A stretch of 5,079 bases of DNA, from positions 1 through 5,079 of the forward strand of contig JAFAKZ010000172.1 of NCBI GenBank assembly GCA_019234745.1, written 5' to 3'. The notes under the pieces were generated by a model. It worked only from the letters and a program-made list of their open reading frames with translations. It ran no database searches and was not told the DNA's origin. The position numbers and the translations under genes are program-made. The first letter of the stretch is position 1, and every line of letters begins with the position of its first letter. The stretch comes from Burkholderiales bacterium. GTDB taxonomy: Bacteria; Pseudomonadota; Gammaproteobacteria; Burkholderiales; Chitinimonadaceae. This document shows positions 1 to 5,079 of the stretch, piece by piece.

Positions 1-125
1 CGCAACTTGGTCATGGCGCTGACCTGGATACCACGATACTCGGCCACTACGATGGTTTGAGCCTTCGCCACTTCGGCGGAGATCTCAGCCACTACGGCCT
101 TTTTATCGTCGAGATTGAGACTCAA
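1..125 (-). CDS. rplJ: 50S ribosomal protein L10 (5' part, TTG start)
   Basis: N-terminal 41 codons of ribosomal protein L10, which anchors the L7/L12 dimers to 23S rRNA at the base of the 50S stalk, where translation factors are recruited. The gene runs off the left edge. The translation begins (M)SLNLDDKKAVVAEIS and continues through VVAEYRGIQVSAMTKL, matching the conserved L10 N-terminus (VVAxxRGxxVxxMTxLR in the family). The start is a TTG at 125-123: an in-frame TAG lies two codons upstream at 131-129, no ATG occurs before residue 38, and a strong AGGAGGG lies 6 nt upstream. In the family L10 is followed by rplL and rpoBC, which would lie beyond the edge. The long structured leader upstream suggests the usual autogenous control by L10 or L10-L12. 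Identity is very secure; the TTG start is strongly supported. Confidence 0.95.
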   Translation of the reverse strand, partial: MSLNLDDKKAVVAEISAEVAKAQTIVVAEYRGIQVSAMTKL

Positions 126-131
126 GGTCTA

Positions 132-138
132 CCCTCCT
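132..138 (-). promoter_or_regulatory. Ribosome binding site of rplJ
   Basis: AGGAGGG on the minus strand, 6 nt before the TTG codon. This near-perfect Shine-Dalgarno sequence decides the unusual start. It sits just downstream of a 7-bp hairpin (146-163), so its accessibility could depend on how the leader folds. Confidence 0.85.
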
Positions 139-145
139 AGAAAAT

Positions 146-163
146 CCACTCCACATGGAGCGG
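146..163 (-). promoter_or_regulatory. Hairpin next to the rplJ ribosome binding site
   Basis: On the minus strand CCGCTCC pairs with GGAGTGG (7 bp, one G-U) around an ATGT loop, followed by ATTTTCT and then the rplJ Shine-Dalgarno sequence. A stem with a short U tract resembles a weak attenuator, but the tract is only four U and the stem is short. It could equally be a structure that gates ribosome entry. The pairing is seen in the sequence; the function is inferred. Confidence 0.35.
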
Positions 164-201
164 GGCCTAAAGATATGGGGACCAATCATCAGGAGAGAGA
201 A

Positions 202-222
202 CCGGCACCTTTGGAATGCCGG
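202..222 (-). promoter_or_regulatory. Hairpin with pyrimidine tract in the rplJ leader
   Basis: On the minus strand CCGGCA and TGCCGG form a perfect 6-bp stem with a 9-nt loop, followed directly by the pyrimidine run TTCTCTCTCC. It is reminiscent of an intrinsic terminator or attenuator, but the tract is half C, so efficient termination is doubtful. It lies between the L10-leader core and the rplJ start. Confidence 0.35.
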
Positions 223-240
223 GAAATCCTGTTCTTGGGA

Positions 241-345
241 CCACCATCTGCGTTGGGCGGGGCGACGCGAGCACCGAAATGCCCCGTATCGCTTACCTGA
301 TTAAGAATGCCGTTGATTGCTCACCGGTCTTCCCCTACGGTCTTT
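241..345 (-). promoter_or_regulatory. Ribosomal protein L10 leader (autoregulatory mRNA element)
   Basis: The 313-nt gap between rplA and rplJ holds a structured leader. On the minus strand the 5' arm ATCAAAGACCGTAGGGG (about 348-332) and the 3' arm CCCAACGCAGATGGTGG (257-241) resemble the two strands of the L10-binding kink-turn known from gammaproteobacteria (AAGACCGCAGG and CCUGCGUAGACGGUG in E. coli, from memory). ACCG can pair with TGGT and GGG with CCC, leaving an asymmetric CGCAGA internal loop. Between the arms a 6-bp stem (286-281 with 263-258) is visible. In the family, L10 or the L10-L12 complex binds here and represses rplJL translation. The match is by eye; a covariance-model search against the Rfam L10 leader would settle it. 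Confidence 0.7.
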
Positions 346-392
346 GATATTCCGTCGCCAGCACCTGCCGGCAACGGCCCAAAGTACGTTTT

Positions 393-414
393 GGGTGCAG
401 CGTACACTGCACCC
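393..414 (-). promoter_or_regulatory. Perfect 8-bp hairpin after rplA
   Basis: GGGTGCAG and CTGCACCC form a perfect 8-bp stem with a 6-nt loop, starting 24 nt after the rplA stop codon. No U tract follows in either direction (AAAACG on the minus strand, GGATAC on the plus strand), so it is not a canonical terminator. It may be an mRNA processing or stabilising structure that separates the rplKA and rplJL segments, or the outer part of the L10 leader. Confidence 0.45.
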
Positions 415-438
415 GGATACTGCAAGACTGCTTAAGGC

Positions 439-1137
439 TTACGCGCCGAGGACCGTAGTCGCATCAACACGAACGCCCACGCCCATGGTGCTGGACACGG
501 CAATCTTCTTGAAGTAGATACCCTTCGACGAAGCCGGCTTGGCCTTTTGCAGCGCTTCGATCAGTGCAGCCAGGTTGGCGCGCAGATCAGCCGCTTCAAA
601 TGCAGCACGACCGATGGTCGAATGGACGATACCGTTCTTGTCGGTACGGTATTGAACCTGACCTGCCTTGGCGTTCTTCACAGCCTCAGCGGGGTTCGGG
701 CTCACGGTACCCACCTTCGGGTTCGGCATCAGGCCGCGCGGGCCGAGGATCTGACCCAGCTGACCAACGATACGCATGGCGTCCGGCGTGGCGATGACCA
801 CGTCGAAGTCCATCATGCCGCCCTTGATCTGCTCTGCCAGGTCTTCGAAACCGACGATGTCAGCACCGGCGCCGCGAGCGGCTTCGGCATTGGCACCCTG
901 GGCAAACACGGCGACGCGAACGGTCTTGCCGGTGCCCTTGGGCAGCACGACGGAGCCACGAACCACTTGGTCGGACTTACGTGCGTCCACGCCCAGGTTG
1001 ATGGCGACGTCGACGGACTCGCTGAACTTGGCGCTAGCCACTTCCTTGACGAGCGCCAGGGCTTCGTCGATGGCGTACAGCTTGTTGCGGTCAACCTTGG
1101 CCTTGATTGCGGCCATGCGCTTGGAAATCTTAGCCAT
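439..1137 (-). CDS. rplA: 50S ribosomal protein L1
   Basis: Complete 232-residue L1, the usual bacterial length. L1 binds 23S rRNA helices 76-78 to form the mobile L1 stalk that helps release deacylated tRNA from the E site; it is also the classical translational repressor of its own rplK-rplA mRNA. The family signature LGPRGLMPNPKVGTV is at residues 131-145, within the two-domain fold (domain I from the N- and C-terminal parts, domain II in the middle, roughly residues 67-160). The ATG directly follows the rplK stop (TAAATG, zero spacing), and its Shine-Dalgarno GGAGGG lies inside the last rplK codons (1145-1150), so translation is very probably coupled. It ends in TAA at 439-441. Nothing looks degraded. 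Confidence 0.98.
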   Translation of the reverse strand: MAKISKRMAAIKAKVDRNKLYAIDEALALVKEVASAKFSESVDVAINLGVDARKSDQVVRGSVVLPKGTGKTVRVAVFAQGANAEAARGAGADIVGFEDLAEQIKGGMMDFDVVIATPDAMRIVGQLGQILGPRGLMPNPKVGTVSPNPAEAVKNAKAGQVQYRTDKNGIVHSTIGRAAFEAADLRANLAALIEALQKAKPASSKGIYFKKIAVSSTMGVGVRVDATTVLGA

Positions 1138-1569
1138 TTACACGCCCTCCACTTTCAGACCCATCGAACGAGCGGAACCGGCGATCGTACGCACGGCGGC
1201 GTCGAGGTCGGCTGCGGTCAGGTCGGGTTCCTTGGCCTTGGCAACGCTTTCCAGCTGGGCGCGGGTGATCGTGCCAGCGGATTCCTTGCCCGGAAGCTTG
1301 GAGCCCATCTTGATGCCGGCGGCCTTCTTGATCAGAATGGACGCGGGCGGGGTCTTCATCACGAAGGTGAAGGACTTGTCGGCGAAAGCCGTGATCACCA
1401 CGGGAATCGGCAGGCCCGGTTCCACGCCCTGAGTCTGGGCATTGAACGCCTTACAGAATTCCATGATGTTCAGGCCGCGCTGGCCGAGTGCCGGGCCAAT
1501 GGGTGGCGACGGGTTGGCCTTGCCGGCCGGGACTTGCAGCTTGATATAGCCGATGACTTTCTTAGCCAC
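1138..1569 (-). CDS. rplK: 50S ribosomal protein L11 (GTG start)
   Basis: Complete 143-residue L11. It binds the GTPase-associated centre of 23S rRNA at the stalk base, contacts EF-G and RelA, and belongs to the thiostrepton site. The N-terminal domain carries the proline-rich PSPPIGPALGQRG at residues 20-32. The C-terminal rRNA-binding domain ends with RTIAGSARSMGLKVEGV, typical of the family. I chose the GTG at 1569-1567: it gives the conserved (M)AKKVIGYIKLQ N-terminus and has AGGAG 6 nt upstream. An in-frame ATG at 1620 would add 17 residues (beginning MNGERIRPRYY) that are not part of L11 and would overlap the presumed L1-binding hairpin. It is co-transcribed with rplA, which starts at the base after its TAA. 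Confidence 0.97.
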   Translation of the reverse strand: MAKKVIGYIKLQVPAGKANPSPPIGPALGQRGLNIMEFCKAFNAQTQGVEPGLPIPVVITAFADKSFTFVMKTPPASILIKKAAGIKMGSKLPGKESAGTITRAQLESVAKAKEPDLTAADLDAAVRTIAGSARSMGLKVEGV

Positions 1570-1575
1570 GGTATG

Positions 1576-1580
1576 CTCCT
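1576..1580 (-). promoter_or_regulatory. Ribosome binding site of rplK
   Basis: AGGAG on the minus strand, 6 nt before the GTG start. It decides the start in favour of GTG over the in-frame upstream ATG at 1620, and lies only 5 nt past the base of the putative L1-binding hairpin, so L1 bound there could block ribosome entry. Confidence 0.8.
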
Positions 1581-1585
1581 GGTTT

Positions 1586-1614
1586 GGGTAATAGCGCGGA
1601 CGAATCCGCTCCCC
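1586..1614 (-). promoter_or_regulatory. Putative L1-binding autoregulatory hairpin in the rplK leader
   Basis: On the minus strand a stem runs GGGG-A-GCGGA, a TTCG loop, TCCGC, then GCTATTA and CCC. The inner 5-bp stem (GCGGA/TCCGC) is capped by a UUCG tetraloop, and the outer GGG/CCC closes a strongly asymmetric internal loop. That layout, a GGGGAGC strand facing a GYTATTACCC strand just before the rplK Shine-Dalgarno, resembles the L1 target in the E. coli L11 operon, which mimics the L1 site in 23S rRNA (compared from memory). L1 binding would repress rplK and, through coupling, rplA. The hairpin is visible in the sequence; the L1 role is inferred by similarity. Confidence 0.6.
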
Positions 1615-1623
1615 GTTCATATT

Positions 1624-1643
1624 GCCCGGCGTTAGTGCCGAGC
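1624..1643 (-). promoter_or_regulatory. 7-bp hairpin in the nusG-rplK spacer
   Basis: GCTCGGC and GCCGGGC (minus strand, one G-U pair) flank an ACTAAC loop. It is the middle of three successive stem-loops between nusG and rplK and has no U tract. Its loop shares CTAACGC context with the preceding hairpin. Function unknown. Confidence 0.35.
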
Positions 1644-1651
1644 CGCCTTGC

Positions 1652-1681
1652 AGGCGAAGACGCGTTAGACACGCTTCGCCT
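1652..1681 (-). promoter_or_regulatory. Long hairpin after nusG
   Basis: AGGCGAAG pairs with CTTCGCCT (8 bp, perfect), extended by CGTG/CGCG (4 bp with one G-U) after a 1-nt bulge, around a TCTAA loop. It starts 11 nt past the nusG stop. The TTTTTT run lies upstream of it in the transcript, so it is not a canonical intrinsic terminator in the direction of the genes, nor in the other (A run). An RNA processing or 3'-end stabilising role is plausible, but the function is inferred. Confidence 0.45.
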
Positions 1682-1692
1682 CAAAAAATTCC

Positions 1693-2226
1693 TTAGACCT
1701 TCTCGACCTGCGAGAAGTCTACTTCCACCGGGGTGGCGCGACCGAAGATCAGCACCGACACCTTGAGCTTGCTCTTGTCGTAGTTCACTTCCTCGACCGT
1801 CGCATTGAAGTCGGCGAACGGACCTTCCGTGACACGCAACACCTGGCCCACGTCGAACTGCACCTTGGGCTTCGGCTTTTCCACGCCTTCCTGCATCTGA
1901 TGCATGATGGCGTCGACTTCCTTGGGCGTGATCGGGGTCGGGCGCATGCCCGTGCCGCCCAAGAAGCCCGTCACCTTGGCCGTGTTCTTGACCAGGTGCC
2001 AGCTCTCGTCGGTCATTTCCATCTCGACCAGCACGTAGCCCGGGAAGAACTTGCGCTCGGTCAGCGCACGCTGGCCGTTGCGAACTTCCATGACTTCTTC
2101 GACGGGCACGAGAATCTGACCGAACATCTGCTGCATGCCAGCACGTTCGATCCGCTCCTTCAATGCCTTTTGCACGCTCTTCTCAAAACCCGAGTAGGCG
2201 TGAACCACATACCAACGCATCGCCAT
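1693..2226 (-). CDS. nusG: Transcription termination/antitermination factor NusG
   Basis: Complete 177-residue NusG. It binds the RNA polymerase clamp through its N-terminal NGN domain (RWYVVHAYSGFEKSVQ at residues 4-19, then FFPGYVLVEMEM), suppressing pausing. Its C-terminal KOW domain (roughly residues 120-177; EGPFADFNATVEEVNYDKSKLKVSV, then FGRATPVEVDFSQVEKV) contacts Rho, NusE/S10 and the ribosome. Length matches the family (about 180). The ATG at 2226 has GGAG 8 nt upstream; the in-frame ATG two codons later would sit 14 nt from it, so the first is preferred. It follows secE after a 22-nt gap, the near-universal secE-nusG pair, and is followed by the structured rplK leader. Confidence 0.97.
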   Translation of the reverse strand: MAMRWYVVHAYSGFEKSVQKALKERIERAGMQQMFGQILVPVEEVMEVRNGQRALTERKFFPGYVLVEMEMTDESWHLVKNTAKVTGFLGGTGMRPTPITPKEVDAIMHQMQEGVEKPKPKVQFDVGQVLRVTEGPFADFNATVEEVNYDKSKLKVSVLIFGRATPVEVDFSQVEKV

Positions 2227-2248
2227 TCAAAATTCTCCGACTAACCGA

Positions 2249-2602
2249 TCAACCACGCTTCAACAGCACGTCGTAGATCAGGTAGGTAAGGCCGGAATCG
2301 ACCACGTACATGAATGCCGAAAGCACCACAGCAAAAACGAAGACGATACCTGTGACCTGCCAGGTTTCCTTCTTCGTCGGCCAGACAACCTTTTCCGCTT
2401 CCTTGATGGAATCGCGCGCGTAATCAACAAAGGCCTTACCGGGCGCCGAAAACCACACGACGGCAGCCGCCAGCAGCAAGCCGCCAATCATCGGCAGCGC
2501 GCGCAGCGCAGCGTGCGAGTCCGGCACCATGTAGAAGCCGGTGATGCCAGCCGCCACAAGCAGCACAGCCACGACCAGCTTCAGTTTGTCCACATTTTCC
2601 AT
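2249..2602 (-). CDS. secE: Preprotein translocase subunit SecE
   Basis: Complete 117-residue SecE, the small subunit that clamps SecY in the SecYEG inner-membrane channel. The conserved cytoplasmic amphipathic stretch is ARDSIKEAEKVVWPTKKETWQ (residues 62-82), with the hallmark VVWPT at 72-76. Three membrane segments are visible at about 8-27, 33-53 and 84-101; three segments as in E. coli, not the single segment of short SecE proteins. The start ATG at 2602 has only a weak Shine-Dalgarno-like GAAG upstream, but it yields a sensible MENVDKLKLVV start just before the first segment. TGA stop; nusG follows after 22 nt. Two terminator-like hairpins precede the gene, so its expression may partly depend on read-through from tuf/tRNA-Trp. 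Confidence 0.94.
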   Translation of the reverse strand: MENVDKLKLVVAVLLVAAGITGFYMVPDSHAALRALPMIGGLLLAAAVVWFSAPGKAFVDYARDSIKEAEKVVWPTKKETWQVTGIVFVFAVVLSAFMYVVDSGLTYLIYDVLLKRG

Positions 2603-2619
2603 GCGTTGCTTCGATGCCC

Positions 2620-2658
2620 GAGAAATAAAGACAGCCGCTCCCCACCCGGGAAACGGCT
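2620..2658 (-). terminator. Second terminator-like hairpin upstream of secE
   Basis: On the minus strand AGCCGTTTCCC pairs with GGGGAGCGGCT along 11 consecutive positions (A-U, G-C and two G-U) around a GGGT loop (2658-2633), followed by the interrupted T-rich tract GTCTTTATTTCTC (2632-2620). It looks like an intrinsic terminator or attenuator, leaky because the U tract is broken. It ends only about 17 nt before the secE ATG, leaving no room for a separate promoter downstream. Confidence 0.45.
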
Positions 2659-2666
2659 ACCCATTC

Positions 2667-2700
2667 AAAAACGCCAGTTGTGACTACAACATCCAACGGC
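2667..2700 (-). terminator. Putative intrinsic terminator after tRNA-Trp
   Basis: On the minus strand GCCGTTG pairs with CAAC-T-GGC (7 bp with a bulged T; 2700-2673), then one G, then TTTTT (2671-2667). An alternative inner stem GTTGT/ACAAC (2690-2677) competes. It starts 8 nt after the encoded CCA end of the tRNA, where a terminator for a tuf-tRNA transcript would be expected. Stem strength is modest, so partial termination is more likely than a complete stop. Confidence 0.45.
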
Positions 2701-2708
2701 TTATTCGG

Positions 2709-2784
2709 TGGCAGGCGAGGAGGGTCTCGAACCCCCAACCCCCGGTTTTGGAGACCGGTGCTCTGCCAATTGAGCTACTCGCCT
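2709..2784 (-). tRNA. tRNA-Trp (anticodon CCA)
   Basis: A complete 76-nt tRNA with an encoded CCA end (2711-2709). The acceptor stem is AGGCGAG with CTCGCCT (7 bp; 2784-2778 and 2719-2713), with discriminator base G. The D arm contains TAGCTCAATTGGCAGAGC. The anticodon arm is CCGGT-CTCCAAA-ACCGG, placing CCA at 2751-2749, which reads the tryptophan codon UGG. The T arm is GGGGG-TTCGAGA-CCCTC, with the conserved TTCGA. A tRNA-Trp between tuf and secE is the classic betaproteobacterial arrangement. It is probably cut from the tuf transcript by RNase P and 3' nucleases. Confidence 0.97.
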
Positions 2785-2791
2785 GCGAAAC

Positions 2792-2818
2792 CGGCGGCAC
2801 AGCTTTCGCCTGCCGCCG
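2792..2818 (-). promoter_or_regulatory. GC-rich hairpin between tuf and tRNA-Trp
   Basis: CGGCGGCA pairs with TGCCGCCG (8 bp). The stem continues past a bulged G with three further pairs onto a GAAA (GNRA-type) tetraloop. No U tract follows; the transcript continues into the tRNA 8 nt before its 5' end. It therefore looks like a processing or stabilising structure in the tuf-tRNA transcript, not a terminator. It contains GGCAGGCGA, a near copy of the tRNA 5' end. Confidence 0.45.
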
Positions 2819-2859
2819 TCTTACAACTTTACTCTCTACCGCTACCAGATCGAATCGAA

Positions 2860-4050
<1,191 letters not shown>

Positions 4051-4095
4051 TGCTCTATTCCTTTAGCTTGAAATATGAATTTTGGATGCACGAAG

Positions 4096-4115
4096 GCCGC
4101 CGGAAAACCGGCGGC
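4096..4115 (-). promoter_or_regulatory. Perfect GC hairpin between fusA and tuf
   Basis: GCCGCCGG and CCGGCGGC form a perfect 8-bp all-GC stem with a TTTT loop (minus strand), 9 nt after the fusA stop. It is followed by CTTCGTGCATCC, not a U tract, so it is not a canonical intrinsic terminator. It could protect or process the fusA 3' end and set the fusA:tuf ratio; that role is inferred. Confidence 0.5.
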
Positions 4116-4124
4116 ATTCGCTGC

Positions 4125-5079
4125 TTACTTCTTGTTGATGATCGCCTCGGAGACGTTGCGCGGCGCTTCGGAGTAGTGCTTGAACTCCATGGAGTACGTA
4201 GCACGACCCTGCGACATCGAACGCAGCGTGGTCGAGTAGCCGAACATCTCGGACAACGGCACTTCTGCCTTGACCATCTTGCCACCGGCAGGATTGTCGT
4301 CCATGCCTTGCAGCATGCCACGACGGGACGAGATGTCGCCCATGATGTCGCCCATGTACTCTTCAGGCGTTTCAATCTCGACGGCCATCATCGGCTCGAG
4401 AATGACGGGGCCTGCGCGACGCATGGCTTCCTTGAAAGCCAGCGAGCCGGCCAATTCGAAGGCGATCTGCGACGAGTCCACATCGTGGTAGGAACCGAAG
4501 GTCAGGATGACGCGCACGTCCACGACCGGGAAGCCAGCCAGCACACCAGCCTTCAGCGTGTTCTGGATACCCTTGTCCACCGACGGGATGAATTCACGCG
4601 GAATCGTGCCGCCCTTGATCTGGTCGACGAACTCGTAACCCTTGCCTTCGCCGGACGGCTCGACGGTGATCACGCAGTGGCCGTACTGACCCTTACCACC
4701 GGACTGCTTGGCGTGCTTGCCTTCGACGTCCACGGCGGTCTTCGTGATGGTTTCGCGGTAGGCCACTTGCGGGGCGCCCACGTTCGCTTCCACGCCGAAT
4801 TCGCGCTTCATGCGGTCCACCAGAATTTCCAGGTGCAGTTCGCCCATGCCGGACATGATGGTCTGGCCCGTTTCTTCGTCGGTACGTACGCGGAACGACG
4901 GATCTTCCTTGGCCAGGCGGCCCAGGGCGATGCCCATCTTTTCCTGGTCGGCCTTGGTCTTCGGTTCGACGGCGACGTGAATCACCGGCTCCGGGAACAC
5001 CATGCGCTCGAGCGTGATGACGTGGTCAGGCGAACACAGCGTTTCACCCGTGGTCACGTCCTTCAGGCCGATACCAGCG
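4125..5079 (-). CDS. fusA: Elongation factor G (C-terminal part)
   Basis: The last 317 codons of EF-G, the GTPase that drives tRNA-mRNA translocation and, with RRF, ribosome recycling. The 5' part, including the GTPase domain, lies beyond the right edge. The fragment opens at the end of domain II (AGIGLKDVTTGETL), then shows domain III (ERMVFPEPVIHVAVEPKT onward, with GMGELHLE at fragment residues 77-84), domain IV (SGGKGQYGHC and FGSYHDVDSS at its tip) and domain V (PVILEPMMAVEIETPEEYMGDIMGDISSRRG). It ends with FGYSTTLRSMSQGRATYSMEF and a TAA at 4127-4125. All these are typical bacterial EF-G. The reading frame continues open to the edge; a GTG at 5057 is an internal valine, not a start. 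tuf follows, as in str operons. Confidence 0.97.
   Translation of the reverse strand, partial: AGIGLKDVTTGETLCSPDHVITLERMVFPEPVIHVAVEPKTKADQEKMGIALGRLAKEDPSFRVRTDEETGQTIMSGMGELHLEILVDRMKREFGVEANVGAPQVAYRETITKTAVDVEGKHAKQSGGKGQYGHCVITVEPSGEGKGYEFVDQIKGGTIPREFIPSVDKGIQNTLKAGVLAGFPVVDVRVILTFGSYHDVDSSQIAFELAGSLAFKEAMRRAGPVILEPMMAVEIETPEEYMGDIMGDISSRRGMLQGMDDNPAGGKMVKAEVPLSEMFGYSTTLRSMSQGRATYSMEFKHYSEAPRNVSEAIINKK

Noticed and set aside
346..374. Possible internal rplJ promoter (TTGCCG, 17 nt, AATATC on the minus strand)
   Set aside because: The -10 matches consensus at only 3 of 6 positions. A promoter may exist in this region, as in other bacteria, but this sequence alone does not support it.
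115..517. Small plus-strand open frames in the rplA-rplJ spacer
   Set aside because: They overlap the structured L10 leader and the ends of rplA and rplJ, and their products resemble nothing known; they are not supported as genes.
1138..1620. N-terminally extended RplK (160 residues from the ATG at 1620)
   Set aside because: The 17 extra residues are foreign to L11, the ATG lies before the L1-site hairpin, and the GTG at 1569 has a good Shine-Dalgarno and gives the exact conserved N-terminus.
547..1635. 362-codon plus-strand open frame opposite rplA and rplK
   Set aside because: Antisense shadow of two certain r-protein genes, with no ribosome site or recognisable domain of its own.
2603..2670. 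Promoter for secE downstream of the terminator-like hairpins
   Set aside because: TTGAAT and TTTATT hexamers occur but not at usable 16-18 nt spacing; no convincing pair found.

Overview
This window is a ribosomal-protein, elongation-factor and transcription-factor gene cluster from a GC-rich proteobacterium. It is most likely a betaproteobacterium of the Burkholderiales (Burkholderiaceae/Alcaligenaceae-like). That placement rests on the tuf - tRNA-Trp - secE - nusG - rplK - rplA - rplJ gene order and on the look of the EF-Tu and NusG proteins; I could not run a search. Every gene lies on the minus strand, so transcription runs from high to low coordinates. The window cuts fusA at the right edge and rplJ at the left edge.

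In transcription order: the C-terminal part of fusA (EF-G; 5079-4125); a 74-nt spacer with a perfect GC hairpin; tuf (EF-Tu; 4050-2860); a 75-nt spacer with another GC hairpin; tRNA-Trp(CCA) (2784-2709); a 106-nt spacer with two terminator-like hairpins; secE (2602-2249); nusG (2226-1693); a 123-nt leader with three stem-loops, the last of which looks like the ribosomal protein L1 autoregulatory site; rplK (1569-1138, GTG start); rplA (1137-439, directly abutting rplK); a 313-nt leader with an L10-leader-like RNA and further hairpins; and the first 41 codons of rplJ (125-1, TTG start).

The products all serve gene expression. EF-G and EF-Tu drive translation elongation. tRNA-Trp supplies tryptophan decoding. 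SecE is a subunit of the protein-export channel. NusG couples RNA polymerase to ribosomes and Rho. L11, L1 and L10 form the factor-binding stalk and the E-site stalk of the 50S subunit. The regulatory interest lies in the spacers, where two classical r-protein feedback sites appear recognisable: L1 acting before rplK and L10 acting before rplJ.

I see no mobile element, CRISPR array or new defence or metabolic system. The main oddities are: fusA directly upstream of the tuf that precedes tRNA-Trp-secE, which joins two neighbourhoods that are usually separate and could be a real rearrangement or an assembly collapse over duplicate tuf genes; two non-ATG starts (rplK GTG, rplJ TTG); and several strong intergenic hairpins.
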